Source: Aphrocallistes beatrix (Eukaryota > Porifera > Hexactinellida > Sceptrulophora > Aphrocallistidae). Taken from it: a DNA stretch of 64,000 bases. The stretch spans positions 186,001 to 250,000 of the forward strand of contig OY725499.1 of assembly GCA_963281255.1 (NCBI GenBank). The letters are read 5' to 3'. Below the pieces are notes generated by a model that was not told the DNA's origin, did no database searches, and saw only the letters and a program-made list of their open reading frames with translations. Within the stretch, counting starts at the first letter, position 1; each line of letters opens with the position of its first letter. Below are positions 11,606-23,000 of the stretch, in pieces. The translations under genes and the position numbers were made by a program.

Positions 11606-11967
11606 TAATATTTTAGTACCGAAGATGCTTTTAAGCTGTCCGTATGTGCGATTCTGCGAAATCTAATAATCCGATTTCCATCAAAATTTGTGTGTAAATT
11701 CAATTTATGCTATGTATCTATCCCTGAGATTTTTCGCGAGATTTCATAACATTTGGTTATTATTATTAGTAATATTTTCACACAATTTACTACAAAGCTC
11801 TATCCCCCCAATTTTTAAACTATAACTATTGAATAGAAGGAATTTTAATCTCTAAATAAATCAATTACAACAATGTAATGTCTGAAAAGTTAAAAATCAT
11901 CAAACAAATGTTCAACTGAAAATAAATAGGGTGAGTGTGTCTGTGGGGGAAATGAGGTAGAGAGGTG

Positions 11968-12168
11968 TTAGAATTTATACTTCATGTAGTCTTCATAATT
12001 GTAACGTGAAACACTGTTTGGTTCGTGATATTTCCTGATAGGTTTCGGCGAATCGTAGCATTGCGCAGAAGAATAACTTTTCATGACTGACAGATAATTC
12101 CAAGTATTCAGTTCAGAAGATTTTTTCTGTGAAAGATGACTTGCATATTTGTATCCTATTCCGTTCAT
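11968..12168 (-). CDS. Possible small protein, 66 residues
   Basis: An ATG-started frame rich in Tyr and Ser, ending ...YNYEDYMKYKF. It has no recognised domain, signal peptide or membrane segment. It stands alone between the CtIP-like gene and a repeat-rich gap. It could be a real short gene, a terminal exon or chance. No splice site was needed to explain it, and nothing confirms it. Confidence 0.3.
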   Translation of the reverse strand: MNGIGYKYASHLSQKKSSELNTWNYLSVMKSYSSAQCYDSPKPIRKYHEPNSVSRYNYEDYMKYKF

Positions 12169-14032
12169 GTTGACTGTTTAGTTGTAAAAGTGAGTTGAGA
12201 ATCTTTTTTAAAACATTAATAAGACCGTTCTTATATACTACACGTTTTTGAGCCACCTCATCTCATGCATACAGTGTGATCAGTGCGTGAGATTGAATGG
12301 CATTGCGTAACTCAATAAGATTATTGTGTACTTATGCTACTGACATGCTAGAGTCTATTCAACCCAGTTCTTCGATTGAATGTTGTCTCTAATTTGTCTG
12401 ATAGGAAGAATTAATTCGTTAATGATGATAAAACTGAATCAAGTGGTTAAAGGTGAAACACAATAACAAGATCTCATATTACTTTGGCAAAGAAAAACCC
12501 AACAAATTATCCTTTTCCGTGAACCTTTTCGGTAGTTCAGCATTTTGAAATTGAACACTTTTAAATAGCCTAAAAAGGGTCTCGAAAGTATTCGAAGCAA
12601 AATTTGTGCATACAAGTGGTTGAATTAAAACCCTATAGTGAAACACACTACATAAAATAATTATAGATTGCAAAGCTAAAAATAACTCCCACACATCTGT
12701 GTAGATCTTATTTTAATTACCTCACAATGATACTATTAATAGCCTATGGTTATTACGCATATTTGCTTAACGAGCTTATACGAGTTTAACCTTTGTCACC
12801 AGGGGTTTTTATAAGTATGTTTTAATTAACCCCCGCTTGCCACAAGAATTTGTTGCGTCATTTCCGGTTTAAGCCATTTTCAATGGGGAAGCCATATAAG
12901 TTTGGGGTTACTACTATAAATAGAAAAATCTCAAATGCTTTCAAGAGATAATTATTAAGAAGAAAAAATTGCAAATGAATCATTAATGTAGAATTCGGAA
13001 AACTGTTACATGACACTTTGCATTATGTAAGATATCATTATCAGTTATTACAAATGCTAAGGTTTAACTGGAGTATGTATTCATGCATGGAAATGGATAC
13101 ATCATTTAAATGATAATGGAGTGTGGTGGTGATTGGAAGTAGAATAATATCACAAAATTGCATACATAAGACTTGCATCCGTACATATGCTGACTACTAT
13201 AAGCTTTCTAACCAAAATGATATTTACACGTTTACATATAGTGTAATAAAATTATTTGTGATACAATTGCTCTTCTGTAGAATGAGTAACTGGAATAAGA
13301 CATAATTCGAAGTAGGAATAAGACTTGAACGTACTAAGTAGGAATAAGACCTAAAAACTGCTAAGTAGGATTAAGACCTAAAATGCTACACAGTACCCCC
13401 TTTACGAATAAAAATACCACTTTCACACTCAATTAAACACTATTTCAAACCTAAAATTCACACTTTCTCTCTCCCTCTAATTTAAGGTCTTATTCCTACT
13501 TCGAATGGTTTAGGTCTTGTTCCTACTTCGAAAATATTTTAGGTCTTATTCCTACATCGCACGTTTTAAGTCTTGTTCCTACTTCAATTTTAGGTCTAAT
13601 TCCTACTTTAACTTTAGGTTTTATTCCAATTCCCCTGTAGAATCAATAATATTATTTCAATACTTAGAGTTAAATACAGTAGAATCTCCGTTTAATACGA
13701 AGATGGATAAACTTTCCCAGCTACAAAGATATGCATTTAATTCCAGAAGTATCTTTTATTACTATTCAATCAATATAGTAAGTAGCATGTAAGGTCTGTG
13801 TATCTGCAAATTTTTCCATACACCAATAATCAATGCACACTAATGGCTTAGATCAAATATTTCAATAGCTGTGTACTTTAGAGCTACGAAAATTGCTACG
13901 AAAATAAAAACAAGTGTGAATTCATGACATCACATCTATCACATTGTACTTCTACTTGCTTGTGTAAAAAACTGCATTGTATATAAGTGATGTGTAGAAT
14001 ATGTAGCAAGGTGTAAGGTTAGAGAGTTGTGG
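12169..14032. other. Intergenic, one unusual repeat, no gene seen
   Basis: Between the small frame and the 3' end of the ELM2-SANT gene. Apart from the subterminal-repeat element at about 13300-13645 and a short pogo-like scar near 13678-13760 ('AGTAGAATCTCCGTTTAATA'), I recognise nothing. Confidence 0.6.
13300..13645. mobile_element. Element with multiple inverted 'GTAGGAATAAGAC' repeats
   Basis: Three or four copies of GAAGTAGGAATAAGACCTAA on the left (13300-13385) and about six inverted copies (GGTCTTATTCCTACTTCG) on the right (13480-13640) surround a short unique core. Clusters of inverted subterminal repeats are what transposases of several DNA-transposon families bind. The family is unknown. 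Confidence 0.65.
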
Positions 14033-17000
14033 TTAATCTGAATTGATTATTTGCGTCACGTCTTGTACTGGAGCTGTACTGGTGTGAGACTTTCCAGCGC
14101 GAATACTGTGGCATTTCATGTGTGCATTGAGACTCTTAATACGATTGAAAACCCTAAAAAGTTGATGGATTTATAAGTCAATGAATACGTACTGTATATA
14201 CAAATAGTAGCTGGCCCTTGAATAATTACATCTCCCCCTAAAGAGATTGTTTTTTTTGCTACTTTATGCGTAAATTTTATAAGCAAATTTTTTTTCAATT
14301 TACCCAATTACTTGTGTGGTTATATTCTTTGAAAAGTATCTTATATTTGAAATATTTATTTTACAGAAGTTAGTTAGGGGGGGGGGGTTAAACTTATAAT
14401 ATCCCTGGTTACTATTCAAGGCTATACAGTGCTTACTAACCTTCTACACTTTTTACAAGGAAAACTTCCGATTCGATTGATAATTCGTTTGTGTGTGGAA
14501 TTTGGTACTGGTTTTAATACAGGAATTCCTTCCAGCATTGTTGCCTTTGAAGGGTATTTGGTCCTCGAATATTCATCTTCTTTCTGTACTATCCTCTTCG
14601 ACATCTGTTTCGCTCTCCTAGTGATTAGTAATTTTATGATTTCTGGATTTAAAATAGAATATTTTAAAAGCTATTAAAGTTAAAAATAAAAAAAAAAGCT
14701 ATTAAAGTTAAAAAATAAAACGTATAATACACTAATTAAAACAAAAATTAGAAGAAATTATCTTTTAAACTGTTGCTAAGGGAGGCATTACTGGACAATA
14801 ACACTCATTTTAGAACTGTGTACCTATACTATTATATAGGATAATATATCCCATATAATAGTATAGGAAGCACACTAAAAAATTGGTTTAGGACAGGGGT
14901 GGCTTTTCTGATAGCAGTTGTCGTTCTTTACAGTGTATTTTGGATAGTTTTCATTTTGTAATAAAAAGGGGATGATGCAGTCATCATCTCCTTTTTATTA
15001 CAAAATGAAAACTATCCAAAATCCACTGTCAATAACGACATTAACTATCAGAAAAGCCACCCCTGTCCTAAACCAATTTTTTAGAGTGCTTCCTATACTA
15101 TTATATGGGATGTATGATCCTATATAATAGTACAGGTGCATAGTGAATAATGTTGTTTTGGAATTCGAGGGGTGGGGTATCCTCGAATTTTCTTGAGGCC
15201 CGTGTCCCATCTGGCCTCCCCCTCTCGCTGGCACTAGTGTAAGGTATTCCAAAAGTTGGTCTCTATACATAGTATAGTCGGTAATCTAGAACTTATTCAA
15301 TTCACAATTGTTTGCTACAATTTAATATCGAGTATCATAATAAGATGACAAAAATTAATTTCCTTCACAAATATTTGAATTAATGAATTTTTGAAATAAT
15401 CAGCTTTTCATGCAAACTTCATATATTGATATTTCTTAGAAGTAATCAACCAGCTGAAGTGATCAATTATCTTTATTTCCATAAACTGCTCCTAAGCATA
15501 TTATGATCTATTGTATTAATTAATCACTAATGTATATTCCAGGAAAGTGGTTAATTTATCAGTTAAATTATAACGCTTATCTCAGCAACTTCCACCGAAA
15601 CAACTTTTTTGATGTTATCAGCATTCGAAAGCATTTGCACCTTGTACTATGAAGGAAGTCCAAAAATCGATCGACATACCTGGTTGTATGAAGTTGTTTG
15701 CTCCATGCTCGTCTATGTGGAAAACGCTGTAGAAAAGAATTCATTGAGGTTTTGTTGTCAATTATCATTTACATGATAAGTCGAATATACTCACTAGTGT
15801 CTATAGTTCGGATCGAGAAATTTTGATAACAGTTTTACACGTAGTAATCCCTTATCTAGTGAAACCGCTTCATAAGGTTAAATTAAGATATCAAGTTGAA
15901 ACTTGCAAAAAGCCCATTTTTAGAGATGCTGAAGTTTGTAATTTTGTGCAAAATAACCCACTTGGGTGGGCAGTTTGGAAGTGGTAATCTGAAATATTTC
16001 TATAATGAGCAATTTTTTGGTTCTCTAGCGATTCATGAGAAACGACCCTACTATAATATAAGAGAATATAGACAGTAGAACCTCATTAATACGAACACCA
16101 GGGATGGTCGAAATTTGTTTGTATTATCCGGAATTCATATTAAAACCCGCCAATAACACGGGGTTCATCCTATTTATAGCAGGGATCCCACATTTCTAAG
16201 GTTTCCCCGCTCAAAATGACTTGGAAATGAGTTAGCAAAATCCATAGTATACATTGATGGGTTTAACCGTAGTGATTTACATGTAGTATTTTCCTCCATC
16301 AGGATAAAATATATGTTCGTATTAAAGAGGTTCTACTGTGTACAGTAGGTACCTTGGATTCCTATTAAATATTAATAATAGTCTTATAATCTCACGTGTT
16401 TCTTCTCCTTCGTTAAAGTCACTCTCTTCTTCGAGAGTGCATCTTTATTTCTCCTAGAACCAGGCTGTGTTTTTATCTCCTTCCTATCTTGATAACTACT
16501 CACTAATTCTTTCAAACTCTTCGGAGGACGTGTTGGTGTGCTCTTAGAGGGCGGTTGTATCAATCTACTCTTTTTGACTGGGTTTACAACAACAACCTCT
16601 TCATACTCTGCCTCCACACTATCAGTATTTTCAACTGGAATATCATCCACTTTTTCAAAGTTCTTATCTGAATCCTCAGTATTTGGTGTATCAACGGAAT
16701 TACTATCATTGGAAGGACTCGAAACAGTTTGTAAGTATTTTCGACTGGAGATAGTGCGGGAGTATTTTCTATATTCTTCTGGGCACTCGATTGTCCATCT
16801 GTAGTAGAATTCTATGACTTGATTGAACGATTTTGAAGCAATCTACCAACAAAAAGAAAAGTTCTTAAATCCAATTTTGAAACATTCTGAAAAGTTGTAT
16901 TCAATGAGTAATTTAGATTATATACAGTGGATACATTATATATATGAGTGTGCAGTATATAGAAATACAGTCGACTCCGCTTGATAGGGCCACATCGGTC

Positions 17001-20000
17001 AGAGGACATTTTGCCCCGATTTAAGCGGAAGACCCTATTAACCGAAAATATTTTGTATTAGCTTCTATGTGTGAGAGCTATTCCGGTCCTGCCAAAAGTG
17101 GCCCGATTAAGCGGCTGACCCGATTAAACAGTGGCCCTATTAAGCGGAGTCGACTGTACATACTAAATGAATATTTTCTAAGGCCCTATATGAGGACGAA
17201 ATCCATAAAACCAAGTTTGAATGTCAAAATATGTGTACATTAAGTCCTCTCTAATTGCCCACCATTGGGTAATGGGATCCTAAGTGGACAATTAGAGAGG
17301 ACTCACTGTATATATGGGAATACAGTCAGTCCTCTCTAATTGTCCACTTCTCTAATTACTATGTGCACACACACTTTGAATTCTCTAATTACCCAGGGTT
17401 CTCAAATTGTCCATTTATGATTCCGTTACCCAATGGTGGACAATTAGAGAGGACTTAGTGTATTTTGAAATTTATATGGAAATATTTTTCACCTCCCAAA
17501 AGTGTTTTTTGCAGGGCCGTAGTCCCTGGTACGGTTTCAACCTGACCACTTTTTTTCCAAACCGATAGTGTATCCATTGCAAGATGAATAATTTTCCAAT
17601 ATGATTTAATTCTTACATGTTTTTGAATTAGACTAAAGTCTTTGCCATACTTTATCCAGGCTGTTTTAAACTCGTTTCTCTCCTCCATCGTCCAAAAAGC
17701 CAAACCTTTAGAATCAAAATTCAAAAGATAAACATCATTTCCAGAATATTACTATACAATTTCGTCATACCAGTGAAATTATAGAGATACACTGGATCAT
17801 CTTCTGCTATTATACTCTTCCCCTCGATTAATATTGTAAGAGCATCCTATAGGGAAATAAAGTTTGAAAATGTATCAGATATATCTCAATGCAGAGAATA
17901 GGATTATCCACTTTTTCCAGTGTTTGTGTTGCTATTACAATCGTGTTTTAAATGCAATTAAGTACGAATACTTTTAAAGATTTGTTTAAGATTATAGAAT
18001 AGTTTCGACAATAAAGCATTGAAAAATGAGAAAATGATAGAGATCCATAGTAATCAATGTTATTTATCTGATTCAAATAATATTGATAACTATGGATCTC
18101 AATCATTCTATCTTTTTCTAAAACAATAAAAAGGTAATATATGCAGATATCATATATGCAGACCTCAATATTAGCTATAGATGCCTATAATGACTAGGAA
18201 GATAGATACAAAGTTAATTAATGCGTATTAATGCAACCAGGTATATGCTACTGTTAAAAAGTCATCAGTTATTATGTAAAATACCTGAAAATTTAGGCAT
18301 TATCCATAATAACTGATGGAAAATGCCTGGAATTTTCAGGTATTATATACAGTCGACTCTGCTTAATAGGGTCACATCGGTCAGAGGACATTTTGTCCCG
18401 ATTAAGCGGAGAACCCTATTAACCGAAAATATTTTGTATTAGCTATTAGCTGTGTGAGAGATATTCCGGTCCTGCCAAAAGTGGCCCGATTAAGCGGTTG
18501 ATCCGATGAAACAGTGACCCTATTAAGCGGAGTCGACTGTACATAATAACTGAAATTTTCTTGGTATTTCACATAATAACTGATTTGACGTTCTAACTGT
18601 AACATATACATATCAAATGTAAAGGCTGTCTTTTTCTTCAAACATAGAAAAATACTATGTAAATTATATACCCATATGTTTCCCTGGCAACGGAAAAGAA
18701 TGTGAAGAGCATATTCTTGATTTCTACCACCAAACTTGCTCAGAGGACTATCAGATAACTTCAAATATTCATCAACTAGATATTTAGGAAAATTAGGATT
18801 ATGCAGCAAATTTTATCCAGAATTCCATGAGATGAGTTGATTCTTTTTTAAAAATCTTACCTTGTGGAACCGTAAATTCCGTACTCCAGATCAAGTCTTC
18901 TCGAAGCTCAGGTTCCACTGTACTCTCCATAGCCAATAGACCAACATTAATTCTGCATCCTACTCAACATTGGAATAACAACACTGCGGAAAGAAAATAG
19001 TTCAATGATGATGAGTAAGCGTAATGGTCTGAGCTTTAGTATTCAATGTCTCTTAAACCCTTCGTTGCATCTGGGATTTTTCTATTTATAGTAACTACCC
19101 CAAACTTATGGCTTCCCGCCCAAAATGGCTTAAACCGGAGATGACGCGACACTTTACCGGGCCAACGCAGGGGTAACTCAATTAAGCTAGAATTAGTATT
19201 AGGAATTCGATTTTATCACAGCGTTACCTGGACTTGGTAGGTTTGCCACTTGATGGTCTTCTCCTATTCGTACTTCTTTCCTATATGGAAGATTCAAATT
19301 TACTTAACAATTCTCCAGCTTGGATTTTTTTGAAAAAAATGTGACTAGAACAGCTTTACTAATATTATAATAATTTGAATGCAAAATAATCAAATTTTAA
19401 CATCCGGAATTATTAAGTATTTGCGCTCGTAGAGGATCCTTTAATCGATGCGGGACAAATTATGAACTCACTTCCAAGCTGGATATTCCGTCTGTTCAGT
19501 TTCCTCAGAAAATAATATGTCATCAAAATTTCCTGCCCCTAACAGAAAATAACAAGATATTAAATTTTGCTCAAATTCACAAAAAATTGACGATTTATGT
19601 TGGTTCATTTTAACATTTCAGATAGCATTATTGTTGGGAAAAAATGTTGTAGACAACAAATCTGTTTAAGGTATGCTACGTAGCTCTGAGGGGTATAAGA
19701 GATGTGACATATTGTGACGTAGGGAGAGGTGTTATGTTCTAGGATTTCTGTGTTCCGTTACATTTGAAAGGCCACTTTCAATATTTCGCGAATTGGAGTT
19801 TAGGAACTAGACCAACTAGGATGTGATCAATTGGTATTGGCATATTGCTTATAGCAGGCTGGGTAAGTCTTAATAATTTGTATTATCATAAATTCTGGGT
19901 AGACATGTACCCTACTAATATGGCACTAGAATGTCACCAAGATAGTATCACACCGCAAATTTCAACAATTCATACCACATTATTCATGAAAACATGCTCA

Positions 20001-23000
20001 TAACCATTAGTTCAGCGGTTTTCAACCTTTTTGAGCTGTAGACCCCTTAGAAAAATTTTCCTATATTATGTGGACCCCCCCCCCCCTATTAACCGTAACA
20101 CAAAATTTAGAATCCTGTGGACCCCCTGATATCTTCTGTGGACCACTAAGGGGTCCATGGACCCCAGGTTGGGAACCACTGCATTAGTTTAAACCCTCGC
20201 ACGTCATGGTTACGTTGAAGTGAAAGTGAAAGTGAAAGTTAATTGAAAGTGAAAATGAAAGTGGGGTCATTTCTATTTATACGTTTGACTCCAAGTCGTT
20301 CTAGGGATTTATTAACCAAAAATTTCCAATATTCTGGCAATTCACTTGATATAAGATATAAGTATATTTTTGTTGAAAATAAAAATCTACTTTAGTCTGA
20401 ATAAATATTAGGTATTCTCTACAGTCTGCAAAATCAAAGAAACTGCTTGTGCTAAGTCATCAACAAAACCGTCAGGATTCACACTGGGATGATTCTCCCA
20501 ATCTTTCGTATACTTTCCCGTACGGACTTGAACACCTCTTAAACCGCATTTTTGTGCTCCACCAACATCACCAACAATATCATCACCAATCATGACACAT
20601 TCCTGTGGTTTTAGTTGCATATCTTCTACAGCTGTTTGGAAAAAGATTGATGAAGGCTTCCCAACAATTTCAGGTTCTATTCCGCTCGCGAATTCTAACG
20701 CCTTTACATATGGCCCAACATCGAGTGCCAAGGTTCCATTATGCTTGTAGTACTTTCCAAAACCAAGAGAGAATAACGACATGTCTTCTTTCGGTTTGGA
20801 AATTAAAACTTGGAACGCTCTGTTCATATTTTCGTAAGTGAAATAATCCGCTGCATCGCCTATAACTACACAGTTAGGATCTTCGAAATTAACACCTTCA
20901 TAATCTGGTATGGCATCTGGATAAACAACTAGAAATGGCCGCAATTTTCTTTCGTATAAAATCCGTTTCATGGCTGGACCAGGAGAGAAAATCATCTCAG
21001 TTTTAATACTCGTGAAACCAAGTTTGTTTAACTTCAGCGCTAAACCAGCTGTAGTCAATTGAGTTTCATTTGTGCATAGTCGAAACTTTATAGCACTTGA
21101 TTCTGTTAATTTTTGCAATGCTTTAATGGATCCAGGAATTGGTACACCCCCTTGTTCCGTTGAGTCGTAGAGGACACCCGTTATGTCGAGGAGGAGACCT
21201 TTGATCGATGGTGAAAGCCAATTATTATTTTGAGCTGAAGCCATTATGAATTGAATAATTATGATTTGTTGTCGAGTATAGTTATCTCAGATCAATATTT
21301 TTATTTAGTTGTGGGTTATCTAGAATGTATATTTCCTTACAAAAAGTTACCAGCATCTGCTGATTTAAAATTTGGTGAATCTGATATGACATCGCTCGAT
21401 TAACTAAGTCACCTTTAATTAATGTAGAAATTCCAGCTCCCAATTTTCCTGATTAAGCAGAGTCTATTGTATTTTGTTGATTGCCAAACTATACCAAATG
21501 CAGATGCCATACTTTTCGATCGGATTCAACATAAGTATAACTACTAGTATTGATTCTCAAATTATGAAACTCACGGCTACGTGTATTCAATGGTTTCACC
21601 AGAGAAAGAGAATTCAGTTGTCCTTGTTCAGAAAAGTCGTTGCGAGCCTTCGCTGCATTCAATAAAAGTTCTCGACGCTAGTAAACAAAACATATTATAA
21701 GACCACACACAATGATTGAAGGTGTTAATTAATTAAAACATTTGCTGTTAAATATTTTCGAAAACTCACTCTTGCCATCATCAAGGAAGAATGAGATTTC
21801 TTGTGGCCTCGAATTCCCATTTTGTGATTGAAAATTCGACCACAAATGTCACAAACATAATTTGTCTTTGATCTAGAAAGTGATGAAAAGGTGTGAAACT
21901 AGTAATTTAATACCGAATCTAACCAATAATATTAATATTTACTGTATGGATATACAGTCAAGGTCGCTTATTATGAACCCGCTTAATATTAACATTCGTT
22001 TATTATGAACTAACCTACTGCTCCCAATTTCATTTTTAGATAGGATTTGTATTGAATCAAGTTCGCTTAATATGAAGTATCTCTATTATGAAGTTTTTGG
22101 TCCCCTGGTGGTTCACAATAAGCGACCCTAACTGTAGTATTATTCTGGCATTTAAATGGTATTTTTGAAATTATTTTGGCAAATAACTTATGCATTGTGT
22201 CTTGTGTACCAAATAATACCATTTATTAGCCAAAAGAACACCATTTAATTGCCAAAATAAAAGCATATCCATATTTATACAAACTAATTTCTTTGCAGTA
22301 TTCTATACTACATTGGTAGTATTCAATTATAGAGTAATTCGATCATGCAAGTTTTCTATTCTAGGAAGCAATATGTGTACCAAAAAGCTTATAATATACA
22401 ATATTTCATCTCTCTAATAACTCCCATATTAACAATAGAGTCTAATACAGAATATTTACATTGATTTTTGCAGAGTTGGTGGAGGTATTATCTGTTCTTT
22501 TGGGGTATAAGAGTTAGTTGGTGGTGAATCCACAATGATGGTAGACTTCTACATTAAATACCAATTTGATAATTATAAAGTTAATTAAACATAAAAAATT
22601 ATTATTACAGTCAAGGTCGCTTAATATGAACATTCGTTTATTATGAACTAACCTCCTGGTCCCAATTTCATTTTTTATTGGATTTGTATTGAATCAAGTT
22701 TGCTTAATATGAAGTATTTCTATTATGAACAGATTTTTTTGTCCCCTGGTAGTTCACAAGAAGCGACCCTGACTGTATTAAACAATTTTCATCACCTTCA
22801 CTTGTTTATGTTTATGTTTATGTTCAAATAGCTTTGAGTGAGACTTCATGTGACCACGCACGCTGAGTTTGCGTGCAAAATGTTTCCCACAAATTCTGCA
22901 TGCATATATTGGGATGCCACTACTAGATATATCAAACGAATTGTTAGTATTAATCTTTACATACAGTATTATATACAGTAGAACTTCGTTAATACGCACA

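Noticed and set aside
14197-14264. Possible exon GDVIIQGPATI on the minus strand
   Set aside because: Skipping it joins FPCKKCR to RVFNRIKSLNAHMKCH in perfect C2H2 spacing and phase; including it destroys the finger.
17455-17616. Continuation of the SANT frame (SYWKIIHLAMDTLSVWKKSG), which even resembles a SANT third helix
   Set aside because: A consensus donor at 17616 joins in phase to FNQVIEFYYRW in exon 16842-16396, a far better third helix; the read-through is intron.
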